A DNA stretch of 49,377 nt, from contig JASJEC010000088.1 in the NCBI GenBank assembly GCA_030064845.1, forward strand, positions 1 to 49,377, read 5' to 3'. Positions 40,760 through 48,242 of this stretch are shown here, in pieces (the stretch's first letter is position 1; every line of letters begins with the position of its first letter). Under the pieces are notes generated by a model that was not told the origin of the DNA, made no database searches, and was given only the letters and a program-made list of their open reading frames with translations. The translations under genes and the position numbers were made by a program. This DNA is from Kiloniellales bacterium (lineage in GTDB: Bacteria; Pseudomonadota; Alphaproteobacteria; Kiloniellales; JAKSDN01).

Positions 40760-42517
40760 ATGTCACAGGAAGATCGCGCCGCGCCCGACGGCGGGAAGGC
40801 GGGCCCCGGCGGCGCGGCCGGCGGGCCGCCCCCCGGCTCTGGGAAACTGCCCGCCGGAAAAGCGCCCGACGAGGCGACGACCGAGAACGAGCAGAAGGCC
40901 GCCGAGGCGCAGACCGGCAAGCAGCCTCCCGAGGCGGCGGACGCCCCCGAGTCCTCCGCGCCCGAGGCTAGCGATTCCCCCGCATCCGAGTCCCCCGCTT
41001 CCGACCCACTTGCCGGCGCGCCGGCCGAGCCGATCAACGACGCCCAGGCGGCGATCGCCGCCTTCGGCGGCATCCGGCCCATGGCGGCCAAGCTGCGCGT
41101 CGCGGTCAGCACGGTCCAGGGCTGGAAGGAGCGCGACGCCATCCCCGCCTCCCGCCACGCCGAGATCCGCACCGCGGCCGCCGAGCTCGGCCTCGACCTC
41201 GACAAGCCGGCGCCGTCCGAGGCCGCTGCGGAGGCCGAGAGCGGCGCCACGCCCGACCTGCCTGCCCTGCCCGCGGCCAGCCCCGCCGGCACGGCGCGAG
41301 AGCGCCTGCGCACGAGCCCGGCGAAGCCCCCGGGGGAGGCCGCCCCGAAAGCTCAAGGACCTCAGGGACCCCAGGAAAAGAAGCCGGAGCGGCCGGCCGC
41401 CTCGCCGCTGCCCGCCTCCGGGCCGAAGCCCCCGCCCTCATCCACGCCGGAACCGGCGCGCGGACCGGGCTGGATCGTGGCTTTCCTGCTCGGCGCCGTG
41501 GCGGTCTCGCTCGGCTTCGGCGGCGCGGTCATGAGCCGCGGACAGTGGCTGCCGATCCTCGATCCGCCGGTTGCCGGCGGCCCGGTGGTCGACGACGCGG
41601 CCGTGGCCGCCCTGTCGCAGCGCCTCGACCGTTTCAACAGCACCCTGGACACCCAGGGCGCCAACCTGCGCAGCCTGCAGGAGCGTTTCGAGGCCCAGCC
41701 GCCGGCCGCGGGCGGCAGCGCCGATACCGAGGCCGTGGTGGCGAGCCTGCGGGCCGAGTTCGAGGAGGTCGCGTCGCGCGAGAGCGGGCTGGAGACCCGG
41801 ATCGCCGCGCTCGAGGAGCGCAGAGAGGCCGGTGCGGGGGCGCGGGAAGCGGTCAACGCGCTGGACGCCGAGGTGAGCGCCGAGCTCGAGGACCTGGACG
41901 CCCGGGCGGCGGTGCTCGAGGCGCGGCTCAGCGACCTGGACCGCCTCGGCATGACGGTCGAGGCGCTGAGCGAGCAGACCCCGGCCGCCGCGCGCGACGT
42001 GGCGATCATGCTGTCGCTGGTGCAGCTGCGCGACAGCTTCAGCCGCGGCGCCGCCTACGGCGAGGAACTGGCCGGCCTGCGCCAGGCGATCGGCGACGAC
42101 GCCGAGATGCTCGGCCTGCTGGGCCCGCTCGAGGCCCACGCCGGATCCGGCCTGCCGACCCCGGCCGCCCTGGCCGAAGCCTTCGGCCCCGTGGCCCGCG
42201 CCGTGGTCGCCGCCGGTCCGGGAGGCGACGAGGAGGGACTGCTCGCCGGCGCGTGGCGCAGCCTCTCGGGCGTGGTGACCGTCCGGCCGGTCGGCGAGGT
42301 CGAGGGCGAGGGCCCGGGCGCCGTGGTGGCGCGGGCCGAAGCCCGCCTGCGCGACGGCGACCTGGCCGGCGCGCTCGCCCAGCTCTCCGCGCTCGAAGGG
42401 GCGGCGGCCGAAGCGGCGGCCGCGTGGAAGGAACAGGCCGAAGCCCGCCTGGCGGGCGAGGCGGCGCTGGTCGATCTCGGAATCCTGGCGGTCGACCGCC
42501 TGGCGGAGGCCGGCTGA
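40760..42517 (+). CDS. Mitofilin-like inner-membrane protein with N-terminal HTH-like segment
   Basis: The 585-aa product belongs to the alphaproteobacterial COG4223/mitofilin group, implicated in shaping intracytoplasmic membranes. Order: a Pro/Ala/Glu-rich disordered N-terminus; an HTH-like segment at ~residues 93-145 (AIAAFGGIRPMAAKLRVAVSTVQGWKERDAIPASRHAEI); more low-complexity sequence; one membrane helix (GWIVAFLLGAVAVSLGFGGAVM, ~237-258); a long periplasmic coiled coil (~285-410); and a C-terminal mitofilin helical domain with AIMLSLVQLRDSFSRGAAYGEELAGL. ATG 40760 was chosen; the frame runs from 40727. It starts 59 bp after hemD and 3 bp separate it from hemY. Confidence 0.88.
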   Translation: MSQEDRAAPDGGKAGPGGAAGGPPPGSGKLPAGKAPDEATTENEQKAAEAQTGKQPPEAADAPESSAPEASDSPASESPASDPLAGAPAEPINDAQAAIAAFGGIRPMAAKLRVAVSTVQGWKERDAIPASRHAEIRTAAAELGLDLDKPAPSEAAAEAESGATPDLPALPAASPAGTARERLRTSPAKPPGEAAPKAQGPQGPQEKKPERPAASPLPASGPKPPPSSTPEPARGPGWIVAFLLGAVAVSLGFGGAVMSRGQWLPILDPPVAGGPVVDDAAVAALSQRLDRFNSTLDTQGANLRSLQERFEAQPPAAGGSADTEAVVASLRAEFEEVASRESGLETRIAALEERREAGAGAREAVNALDAEVSAELEDLDARAAVLEARLSDLDRLGMTVEALSEQTPAAARDVAIMLSLVQLRDSFSRGAAYGEELAGLRQAIGDDAEMLGLLGPLEAHAGSGLPTPAALAEAFGPVARAVVAAGPGGDEEGLLAGAWRSLSGVVTVRPVGEVEGEGPGAVVARAEARLRDGDLAGALAQLSALEGAAAEAAAAWKEQAEARLAGEAALVDLGILAVDRLAEAG

Positions 42518-42520
42518 GCC

Positions 42521-43954
42521 ATGGGCCGCGCGCTCCTCTACATCGCCAAGCTGGCGGTCGTCGTCGCCGTCGCGGTCTGGCTCGCCTACCAGCCCAGCCA
42601 GGTCTCGATCGACTTCATGGGCTACCGCATCGAGACCGCGGTCGGCATCCTCGTGCTGGCGGTCTTCCTGGTCGCCGTGCTGGCGACCATCGGCTACCGC
42701 TACTGGCGCCTCTTCATGGACGCGCCGGGCAGCATCGGCCGCTCGTTCCGCGAAGGCCGGCGCCGGCGCGGCTACAAGGCGCTGACTCAGGGCATGGTCG
42801 CGGTCGCCGCGGGCGACAAGGAAGAGGCGCGCAAGTGGGCGCGCAAGGCCGAGGTGCTCAAGGAGGAGCCGCCGCTCACCCTGCTGCTGGCCGCCCAGGC
42901 GGCCCAGCTCGAGGGCGACGACCAGGCGGCCAAGCGCTATTTCCACGCCATGCTGGAGAGCGACGAAACCCGCTTTCTCGGTCTGCGCGGCTGTCTCATG
43001 CAGGCCCTGCGCGAGGGTGACCAGGAAGCGGCGCTCGACTTCGTCCGCCGGGCCCACGCCATGCGCCCGAAGACGGCCTGGGTGCTGACCGCGCTGTTCG
43101 ACCTGACCCAGGCGACCGGCGACCTGGAAGGCGCGCAGCAAGCGCTCAAGCAGGCGGTCCGCTACAAGGCCCTGCCGGCGCCCGAGGGCGAGCGCAAGCA
43201 GGCCGTGGTCCTTCTGCAGCAGGCCGAGGCGGCCCGGCGCTCGGGCGACACGGCGACGGCGCAGAAACGGGCGCGCGCGGCGCTCAAGCTGGCGCCCGGC
43301 CTGGTGCCCGCCACGATTCTGCTGGCCGAGACGCTGATCGACGCCGGGCGGCCCGGCGAGGCCGAGCGTCTGATCGAGCGCGCCTGGGCCGGCACCCCGC
43401 ACCCCGATCTGCTGCGGCTCTACCGCGTGCTCGCGCCGGGCGAGGCGCTGCCGCGCTTCGAGAAGATCAAGCGCCTGACCGCAGGCAAACCGGATCACGA
43501 GGCCAGCAAGCTGGCGCTCGCCGAGGCGGCGCTCGACGCCAAGCTCTGGGGCGAGGCCCGGCGCTACCTGAGCGCGGCCATGAAGGCCCAGGAGGCCGAG
43601 TCCGCGGACGGCGAGCCGAGCGAGGCGGTCTGCCGCGCCATGGCCCGGCTCGAGGAATTGGAGTACGGCGACGCCGCCAAGGCCCGCTCCTGGCTGGTCC
43701 GCGCCGCCTCGGCGCGGCGCGATCCCGCCTGGGTCTGCGGCAGCTGCGGTGCCATCGCCGAGCGCTGGTCGGCCCACTGCGGCGCCTGCAATGCCTTCGA
43801 TTCGCTCTCCTGGCGCCGCGCCGTGCGGGTTTCGCCCGACGCCCTGGCCGCGCCGGACGGCGAGCCGCCGACCATCGAGGCCGAGCCCGGGCGCGGCGCC
43901 CTGGTCCCGGCCGGCGAGACCCCGCGCCGCGACCTGGACAAGGCGATCCCCTGA
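42521..43954 (+). CDS. hemY: HemY-like TPR membrane protein with C-terminal zinc ribbon
   Basis: The 477-aa protein, encoded with hemC/hemD in many Proteobacteria, is thought to aid haem synthesis though it is not an enzyme of the pathway. Two N-terminal membrane helices (AKLAVVVAVAVWLAY, AVGILVLAVFLVAVLATIGY) are followed by GSIGRSFREGRRRRGYKALTQGMVAVAAGD, the HemY_N signature. TPR-like helices run to ~residue 390. The C-terminus has two CxxC pairs (Cys406/409 and Cys420/423) flanking ERWSAH, a rubredoxin-like zinc ribbon similar to that of LapB. ATG 42521 lies 3 bp after the mitofilin stop. Confidence 0.92.
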   Translation: MGRALLYIAKLAVVVAVAVWLAYQPSQVSIDFMGYRIETAVGILVLAVFLVAVLATIGYRYWRLFMDAPGSIGRSFREGRRRRGYKALTQGMVAVAAGDKEEARKWARKAEVLKEEPPLTLLLAAQAAQLEGDDQAAKRYFHAMLESDETRFLGLRGCLMQALREGDQEAALDFVRRAHAMRPKTAWVLTALFDLTQATGDLEGAQQALKQAVRYKALPAPEGERKQAVVLLQQAEAARRSGDTATAQKRARAALKLAPGLVPATILLAETLIDAGRPGEAERLIERAWAGTPHPDLLRLYRVLAPGEALPRFEKIKRLTAGKPDHEASKLALAEAALDAKLWGEARRYLSAAMKAQEAESADGEPSEAVCRAMARLEELEYGDAAKARSWLVRAASARRDPAWVCGSCGAIAERWSAHCGACNAFDSLSWRRAVRVSPDALAAPDGEPPTIEAEPGRGALVPAGETPRRDLDKAIP

Positions 43955-43980
43955 TCCCAGCTATGGACTGGCGGCCGCCG

Positions 43981-44010
43981 TTGACGCGGCTCCGCCCTTC
44001 GGTCTATTTT
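43981..44010 (+). promoter_or_regulatory. Likely sigma-70 promoter of tRNA-Thr
   Basis: TTGACG (43981-43986) and TATTTT (44005-44010) are 18 bp apart and end ~28 bp before the tRNA, the expected distance for a stable-RNA promoter. Assignment is from consensus match and position. Confidence 0.55.
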
Positions 44011-44038
44011 CCGCCGCGCTTTCACGCGACGCCCTTGG

Positions 44039-44114
44039 GCCGCCTTAGCTCAGTTGGTAGAGCATCGCATTCGTAATGCGGGGGTCGTAGGTTCGAGTCC
44101 TACAGGCGGCACCA
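44039..44114 (+). tRNA. tRNA-Thr (anticodon CGT)
   Basis: A 76-nt cloverleaf: acceptor GCCGCCT/AGGCGGC, D stem GCTC/GAGC, anticodon stem TCGCA/TGCGG with loop TTCGTAA (anticodon CGT at 44072-44074), and T stem GTAGG/CCTAC with loop TTCGAGT. The CCA end is encoded (44112-44114). It decodes ACG. The left end of an IS481-type element starts 10 bp downstream. Confidence 0.97.
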
Positions 44115-44124
44115 TTTCGGTCAT

Positions 44125-45422
44125 TGTCCGGCCCGGACACATAGGTAACACTTTGTACCGGAGACATGGGTTACACCTTCGGGCCGAAGGGGTTTTCGAC
44201 AGTTTGCAGAGTTTTCTGCTCGAGGTCGATGTATCCCAGGTCGTAGTGCATGAAGCTGACGATCCAGATTCCGTCGTCGACCTCCTTGATTCCGAGTTTT
44301 TGTCCGGCCATGACGGTCGAGACGTTGATTTTCTTTCGGTGCATACAGATGCGCCCGCAGGCTGTGACGATGGCCTCGCGGTCATGGAGCGGGTATTCGA
44401 GCTCGGGGAGGCCGCGATAGGGTCTGCTTGAGGGCCGATAGGCCTCGGCGGGGCACCGCATTGTAAGCGCTTCGTGGGGTCTTTCGGTGTTGAATTCGCT
44501 CAGGAAGTCATCGAAGCGGGCCTGCTGCTGCAGGCTGTTTGCGCCGGGCGGTCTGGTGGTTTCCTTTTTCAAGGTCAGGTGCATGCGCTCGTGGCGTGCG
44601 TTCTGCTGGGGGTGTCCTGGCTTGATGCGTTCGATGTCGATGCCGAGCCTGAGCCACCAGACGGAGAGCTTTGAGAGGTTGTAGAGGCCGTTTGGGCTGG
44701 CGAAGGGCAGGCCGTTGTCGGTTCGCATGGCGCCGGGCAGGCCGCGTTCCTCGAAGAGCCGCTGGAAGGCGGTGAAGGCGTTGGCTTCCTTGGTTGACTC
44801 CAGGGCCTCGCACATCAGCAGGTAGCGCGAGGCCTGGTCGGTGACGGTCAGTGGGTAACAGTATTGACGATTGCCGAGCTTGAATTCGCCCTTGAAGTCG
44901 GCACACCAGAGATCGTTCGGCGCGGTGCCGGCGGAAAGCGCCGTGCCCTTTGCCTTGTTGCGCCGTTGGCGCGCGCGCTTGACCAGGCCGTGGCGGTCGA
45001 GCACGGCATGGACCGTGCTCTTGGCGGGGATCCGGACCTCGCCGGCCAAGCGCCTGACCAGCAGCTCCCTGATCTTCCTGGCGCCCCAGTGGGGTTTTTC
45101 CTTCTTGAGCCGCACGATCATCCGCTCGATCGGCTCGGGCAGCTGGTTGGCGTAGCGCACCGGCCGCCGCGAGCGGTCGCACAGCGCCTCGAGGCCGTGC
45201 TCCTTGTAGCGGTTGAAGATCTTGTAGCCGGTCTTTCGGGATATCCCGAAAGACCGGCAGACATCGCTCATGGCCTCGCCTTCAAGCAGACGGGCGACAA
45301 ATCGCAGGCGTTCCTCCATTACCGAAGTCTCCTTCCATGGCATCAACACCTCCCGCCCAAAGGCGCAAAGTGTCACCCATGTCTCCGGTACGATCTGTCA
45401 CCTATCTCTCGGGTCGGGCACA
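44125..45422 (-). mobile_element. IS481-family insertion sequence
   Basis: About 1.3 kb with a single transposase gene. Terminal inverted repeats start TGT and extend ~52 bp imperfectly; within them GTACCGGAGACATGGGT (44155-44171) has an exact inverted copy at 45375-45391, and ATAGGT recurs at both ends. No clear target-site duplication was seen at the boundaries, which are therefore uncertain by a few bases. The element separates tRNA-Thr from the norC promoter. Confidence 0.88.
44171..45343 (-). CDS. IS481-family transposase
   Basis: The 390-aa DDE transposase appears intact. The N-terminal HTH (VARLLEGEAMSDVCRSFGISRKTGYKIFNRY) is followed by a second helical domain (KKEKPHWGARKIRELL). The rve integrase core has the catalytic Asp in LWCADFKGEFKL, Asp in AMRTDNGLPFAS and Glu in QNARHERMHLTLKKE. 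The C-terminal region ends in a small beta part (GIKEVDDGIWIVSFMHYDLGYID). ATG 45343 (MPWKETSVMEERL) is the usual family start; a GTG at 45376 is in frame. The stop falls inside the left inverted repeat. Confidence 0.93.
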   Translation of the reverse strand: MPWKETSVMEERLRFVARLLEGEAMSDVCRSFGISRKTGYKIFNRYKEHGLEALCDRSRRPVRYANQLPEPIERMIVRLKKEKPHWGARKIRELLVRRLAGEVRIPAKSTVHAVLDRHGLVKRARQRRNKAKGTALSAGTAPNDLWCADFKGEFKLGNRQYCYPLTVTDQASRYLLMCEALESTKEANAFTAFQRLFEERGLPGAMRTDNGLPFASPNGLYNLSKLSVWWLRLGIDIERIKPGHPQQNARHERMHLTLKKETTRPPGANSLQQQARFDDFLSEFNTERPHEALTMRCPAEAYRPSSRPYRGLPELEYPLHDREAIVTACGRICMHRKKINVSTVMAGQKLGIKEVDDGIWIVSFMHYDLGYIDLEQKTLQTVENPFGPKV

Positions 45423-45504
45423 TACTTTTCTGGTGATGCGTTCGGCGCAGTTTCCCCTGTCGGAACGCCGGCGCCGCGCCCCTCGCGAACTAATTTCCCG
45501 ACGC

Positions 45505-45518
45505 TTGACGACGGTCAA
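45505..45518 (+). promoter_or_regulatory. FNR/NNR-type box upstream of norC
   Basis: TTGACGACGGTCAA, a perfect dyad TTGAC-N4-GTCAA, is centred ~71 bp before the norC ATG. This matches the FNR/DNR/NNR consensus (TTGAT/C-N4-G/ATCAA) that controls nor operons in response to NO or low oxygen. It lies 82 bp inside the right end of the IS, so it was not disrupted. Confidence 0.8.
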
Positions 45519-45582
45519 GTAGCCGCCCCGCGTTCGTCTCTAGCTTCGCTAGCGTGGTTGGACAGTCACTGCGGAGAGGCCG

Positions 45583-46035
45583 ATGAACGAAGGGCTGACC
45601 AAGACTCAGGCCCGCAACATCTTTTACGGCGGGTCGCTCTTTTTCCTCGTGATTTTCGTCGGGTTGACGGTGCATAGCCATCTCTACGCGCTCAACACCT
45701 CGACCAACAACGACCAGCTGACCGAGTCGGTCGCCGCCGGGAAGCGCGTCTGGGAAAAGCATTCCTGCATCAACTGCCATACCATCCTCGGCGAGGGGGC
45801 CTATTTCGCGCCCGAGGTCGGCAACGTCTTCGTGCGCTACGGCGGCCTGGACGACCCGGAAGGCGCGCGCGAGACGCTGAGGGCCTGGTTGGTCTCCCAG
45901 CCCTCCGGCGTCGAGGGCCGGCGGCAGATGCCGAACTTCAACTTCTCCGACCAGGAGCTCGACGACTTGATCGCCTTCCTCGAATGGGTCTCGAAGATCG
46001 ACACCCAGAACTGGCCGCCGAACGACGCGGGCTGA
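45583..46035 (+). CDS. norC: Nitric oxide reductase subunit C
   Basis: Membrane-anchored c-type cytochrome that passes electrons to NorB. The 150-aa product has one N-terminal membrane helix (GSLFFLVIFVGLTVHSHLYAL), a haem site CINCH (Cys62, Cys65, His66) followed by TILGEGAYFAPEVGNV, and an axial Met in RRQMPNFNFSDQELDDLIAFLEW. Length is standard. GGAGAGG precedes ATG 45583. First gene of norCBQD; the FNR-type box upstream fits anaerobic induction. Confidence 0.97.
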   Translation: MNEGLTKTQARNIFYGGSLFFLVIFVGLTVHSHLYALNTSTNNDQLTESVAAGKRVWEKHSCINCHTILGEGAYFAPEVGNVFVRYGGLDDPEGARETLRAWLVSQPSGVEGRRQMPNFNFSDQELDDLIAFLEWVSKIDTQNWPPNDAG

Positions 46036-46059
46036 TCGGCAAGACGCGGGAGAGCCTCG

Positions 46060-47409
46060 ATGAAATACCCGACCCAGAAGATAGCGCTCGCCTACTTCGC
46101 CTGCGCGCTCGTCCTCTTCGCCGCGCAGGTCACCTTCGGCCTGGTCGTCGGCTATATCTACGTCGACCCCAACTTCCTGTCCGAGCTGCTGCCGTTCAAC
46201 ATCGCGCGCATGATCCACACCAACGCGCTGGTGGTCTGGCTGCTGCTCGGCTTCTTCGGCGCGGCCTACTACCTGATCCCCGAGGAGGCGGAGCGTGACA
46301 TCGAGTCGCCGAAACTGGCCTATGCCCAGCTCATCCTGCTGATGGTCGGCGCCTCGGGCGCGGTGATCGGCTACCTCTTCCGGATCCACGAGGGCCGCGA
46401 GTTCCTGGAGCAGCCGCTGTGGGTCAAGCTCGGCATCGTCGTCGCCGCGCTGATGTTCCTCTACAACGTCACCATGACGGTGCTGAAGGGCCGCAAGACC
46501 GCGGTTTCCAACGTGCTGCTGCTCGGCCTCTGGGGCGTCGCGCTTTTCTTCCTCTTCGCTCTCTACAACCCGGACAACCTGACCGTCGACAAGATCTACT
46601 GGTGGTACGTCGTGCACATCTGGGTCGAAGGCGTCTGGGAGCTGGTGATGGCTGCCGTCCTCGCCTTCCTCCTGCTCAAGCTGACCGGCGTCGACCGGGA
46701 GGTGGTGGAGAAGTGGCTCTACGTCATCGTCGCCCTCTCGCTCTTCACCGGGCTGCTCGGCACCGGCCACCACTACTACTGGATTGGCACGCCCGCCTAC
46801 TGGCAGTGGATCGGCTCGATCTTCTCCACCCTGGAGGTCATCCCCTTCTTCGCCATGGTCGTCTTCGCCTTCGTCATGGTCTGGAAGGGGAGCCGCGACC
46901 ATCCCAACAAGGCGGCGCTGCTCTGGGCCCTCGGCTGCGCCACCCTGGCCTTCTTCGGCGCCGGCGTCTGGGGCTTCATGCACACCCTGTCCCCGGTGAA
47001 CTACTACACCCACGGCACCCAGGTGACCGCGGCCCATGGTCATCTCGCCTTCTTCGGCGCCTATGTTTCGCTCAACCTGGCGATCATGACCTACGCCTTC
47101 CCCTATCTGCGCGGCCGCGAGCCCTACAATCAGGTCATGAACATGGCGAGCTTTTGGCTCATGTCGGGCGGCATGGCCTTCATGACCTTCACGCTCACCT
47201 TCGCCGGCACCATCCAGACCCACCTGCAGCGGGTCAACGGCGAGGACTTCATGAGCGTGCAGGAGCAGCTCGCGCTGTTCTACTGGATGCGGCTCGGCTC
47301 CGGCGTGGCGGTGGTGGTGGGCGCTCTGCTCTTCATCTATGCTCTAGCGGTGCCGCGGCGCGAGATCGTAGCACCTGGCGAAACGGCGGGCGCGGTGCCG
47401 GCCGAGTGA
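46060..47409 (+). CDS. norB: Nitric oxide reductase subunit B
   Basis: Catalytic subunit reducing 2 NO to N2O at a haem b3/FeB centre in the inner membrane. The 449-aa, 12-helix protein has FeB ligands His186 (VVHIWVEGVWEL) and His237/His238 (GTGHHYYWIG). The haem ligands are in AAHGHLAFFGAYV (His326, His328). The Glu in VEGVWEL belongs to the proton path. GGGAGAG precedes ATG 46060, 24 bp after norC. This is the short cytochrome-c-dependent cNor form, not the quinol-dependent fused qNor. Confidence 0.98.
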   Translation: MKYPTQKIALAYFACALVLFAAQVTFGLVVGYIYVDPNFLSELLPFNIARMIHTNALVVWLLLGFFGAAYYLIPEEAERDIESPKLAYAQLILLMVGASGAVIGYLFRIHEGREFLEQPLWVKLGIVVAALMFLYNVTMTVLKGRKTAVSNVLLLGLWGVALFFLFALYNPDNLTVDKIYWWYVVHIWVEGVWELVMAAVLAFLLLKLTGVDREVVEKWLYVIVALSLFTGLLGTGHHYYWIGTPAYWQWIGSIFSTLEVIPFFAMVVFAFVMVWKGSRDHPNKAALLWALGCATLAFFGAGVWGFMHTLSPVNYYTHGTQVTAAHGHLAFFGAYVSLNLAIMTYAFPYLRGREPYNQVMNMASFWLMSGGMAFMTFTLTFAGTIQTHLQRVNGEDFMSVQEQLALFYWMRLGSGVAVVVGALLFIYALAVPRREIVAPGETAGAVPAE

Positions 47410-47416
47410 GGCTCGC

Positions 47417-48232
47417 ATGACCATGGCTGCTCTCGATATCAAAGAAGGGGGCGCAAGCCCCCTTCCCTTTTATGCCCCGACGGCGGATGAGTGCGCGGTC
47501 TTCGAGACGGCCTACCGCAATAACCTGCCCTTGCTGCTCAAGGGGCCGACCGGCTGCGGCAAGACCCGTTTCGTCGCCCACATGGCGGCCAAGCTCGGCC
47601 TGCCGTTGCACACGGTGGCCTGCCACGACGACCTGACGGCGGCCGATCTTACCGGCCGCTATCTGCTGAAGGGCGGCGAGACGGTGTGGCTCGACGGCCC
47701 GCTGACCCGCGCGGTGCGCGATGGCGGGGTCTGCTATCTCGACGAGGTGGTGGAGGCGCGCAAGGACGTCACTGTCGTGCTCCATCCCCTGACGGACGAC
47801 CGGCGCATCCTGCCGTTGGATCGAACCGGGGAGGTCCTCAAGGCGCCGGTCAGCTTCATGCTGGTGGTCTCCTACAATCCCGGCTACCAGAACATCCTTA
47901 AAACCCTGAAGCCCTCGACCCGGCAGCGCTTCCTGGCGATCGACTTCGACTTCCCGCCGCCCGATCGCGAGGTCGAGATTGTCGTCGCCGAGTCGGGCCT
48001 GGACCCGGAGCGCGCCAAGCTGCTGGTGCGGCTGGCCGGCAAGCTGCGCGGCCTCAAGGGCCAGGACATCGAAGAGGGGGTCTCGACCCGCTTGGTGGTC
48101 TATTGCGCCACTCTGCTGCGGGACGGCATGAAGATCGAGCGGGCGATCGAGGCGGCGATGATCGAGCCGCTTTCCGACGACCCTGAGACCAAGCGCGGCC
48201 TCAAGGATCTGATGACCGCTGTGATCGGCTGA
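47417..48232 (+). CDS. norQ: NorQ/CbbQ-family MoxR-type AAA+ ATPase
   Basis: ATPase that works with NorD to insert the non-haem iron (FeB) into NorB. The 271-aa product has Walker A LLKGPTGCGKTRFVAHM (~40-56), Walker B GGVCYLDEVVEAR, sensor region FMLVVSYNPGYQ and arginine finger KPSTRQRFLAIDF, as in NorQ, NirQ and CbbQ. GAGTGAGG precedes ATG 47417, 7 bp after norB. The first ~15 residues (MTMAALDIKEGGASP) precede the usual family start and are encoded by a strong hairpin. Confidence 0.96.
   Translation: MTMAALDIKEGGASPLPFYAPTADECAVFETAYRNNLPLLLKGPTGCGKTRFVAHMAAKLGLPLHTVACHDDLTAADLTGRYLLKGGETVWLDGPLTRAVRDGGVCYLDEVVEARKDVTVVLHPLTDDRRILPLDRTGEVLKAPVSFMLVVSYNPGYQNILKTLKPSTRQRFLAIDFDFPPPDREVEIVVAESGLDPERAKLLVRLAGKLRGLKGQDIEEGVSTRLVVYCATLLRDGMKIERAIEAAMIEPLSDDPETKRGLKDLMTAVIG
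47445..47471 (+). promoter_or_regulatory. Terminator-like hairpin in the norQ 5' coding region
   Basis: AAGGGGGC-GCAA-GCCCCCTT, an 8-bp perfect stem with a GNRA tetraloop, followed by CCCTTTT. It lies 28 bp after the norQ ATG and 35 bp after the norB stop. It could attenuate transcription, protect the norCB mRNA end or reduce norQ translation. Confidence 0.55.
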
Positions 48233-48242
48233 GGTCGTCGCC

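Noticed and set aside
41438..43777. Long minus-strand open frame (779 codons)
   Set aside because: Antisense to the mitofilin-like and hemY genes; composition is that of a GC-rich shadow frame.
44115..45430. Target-site duplication around the IS element
   Set aside because: Flanks (TCAT on the left, TACT on the right) do not match; no duplication could be claimed.
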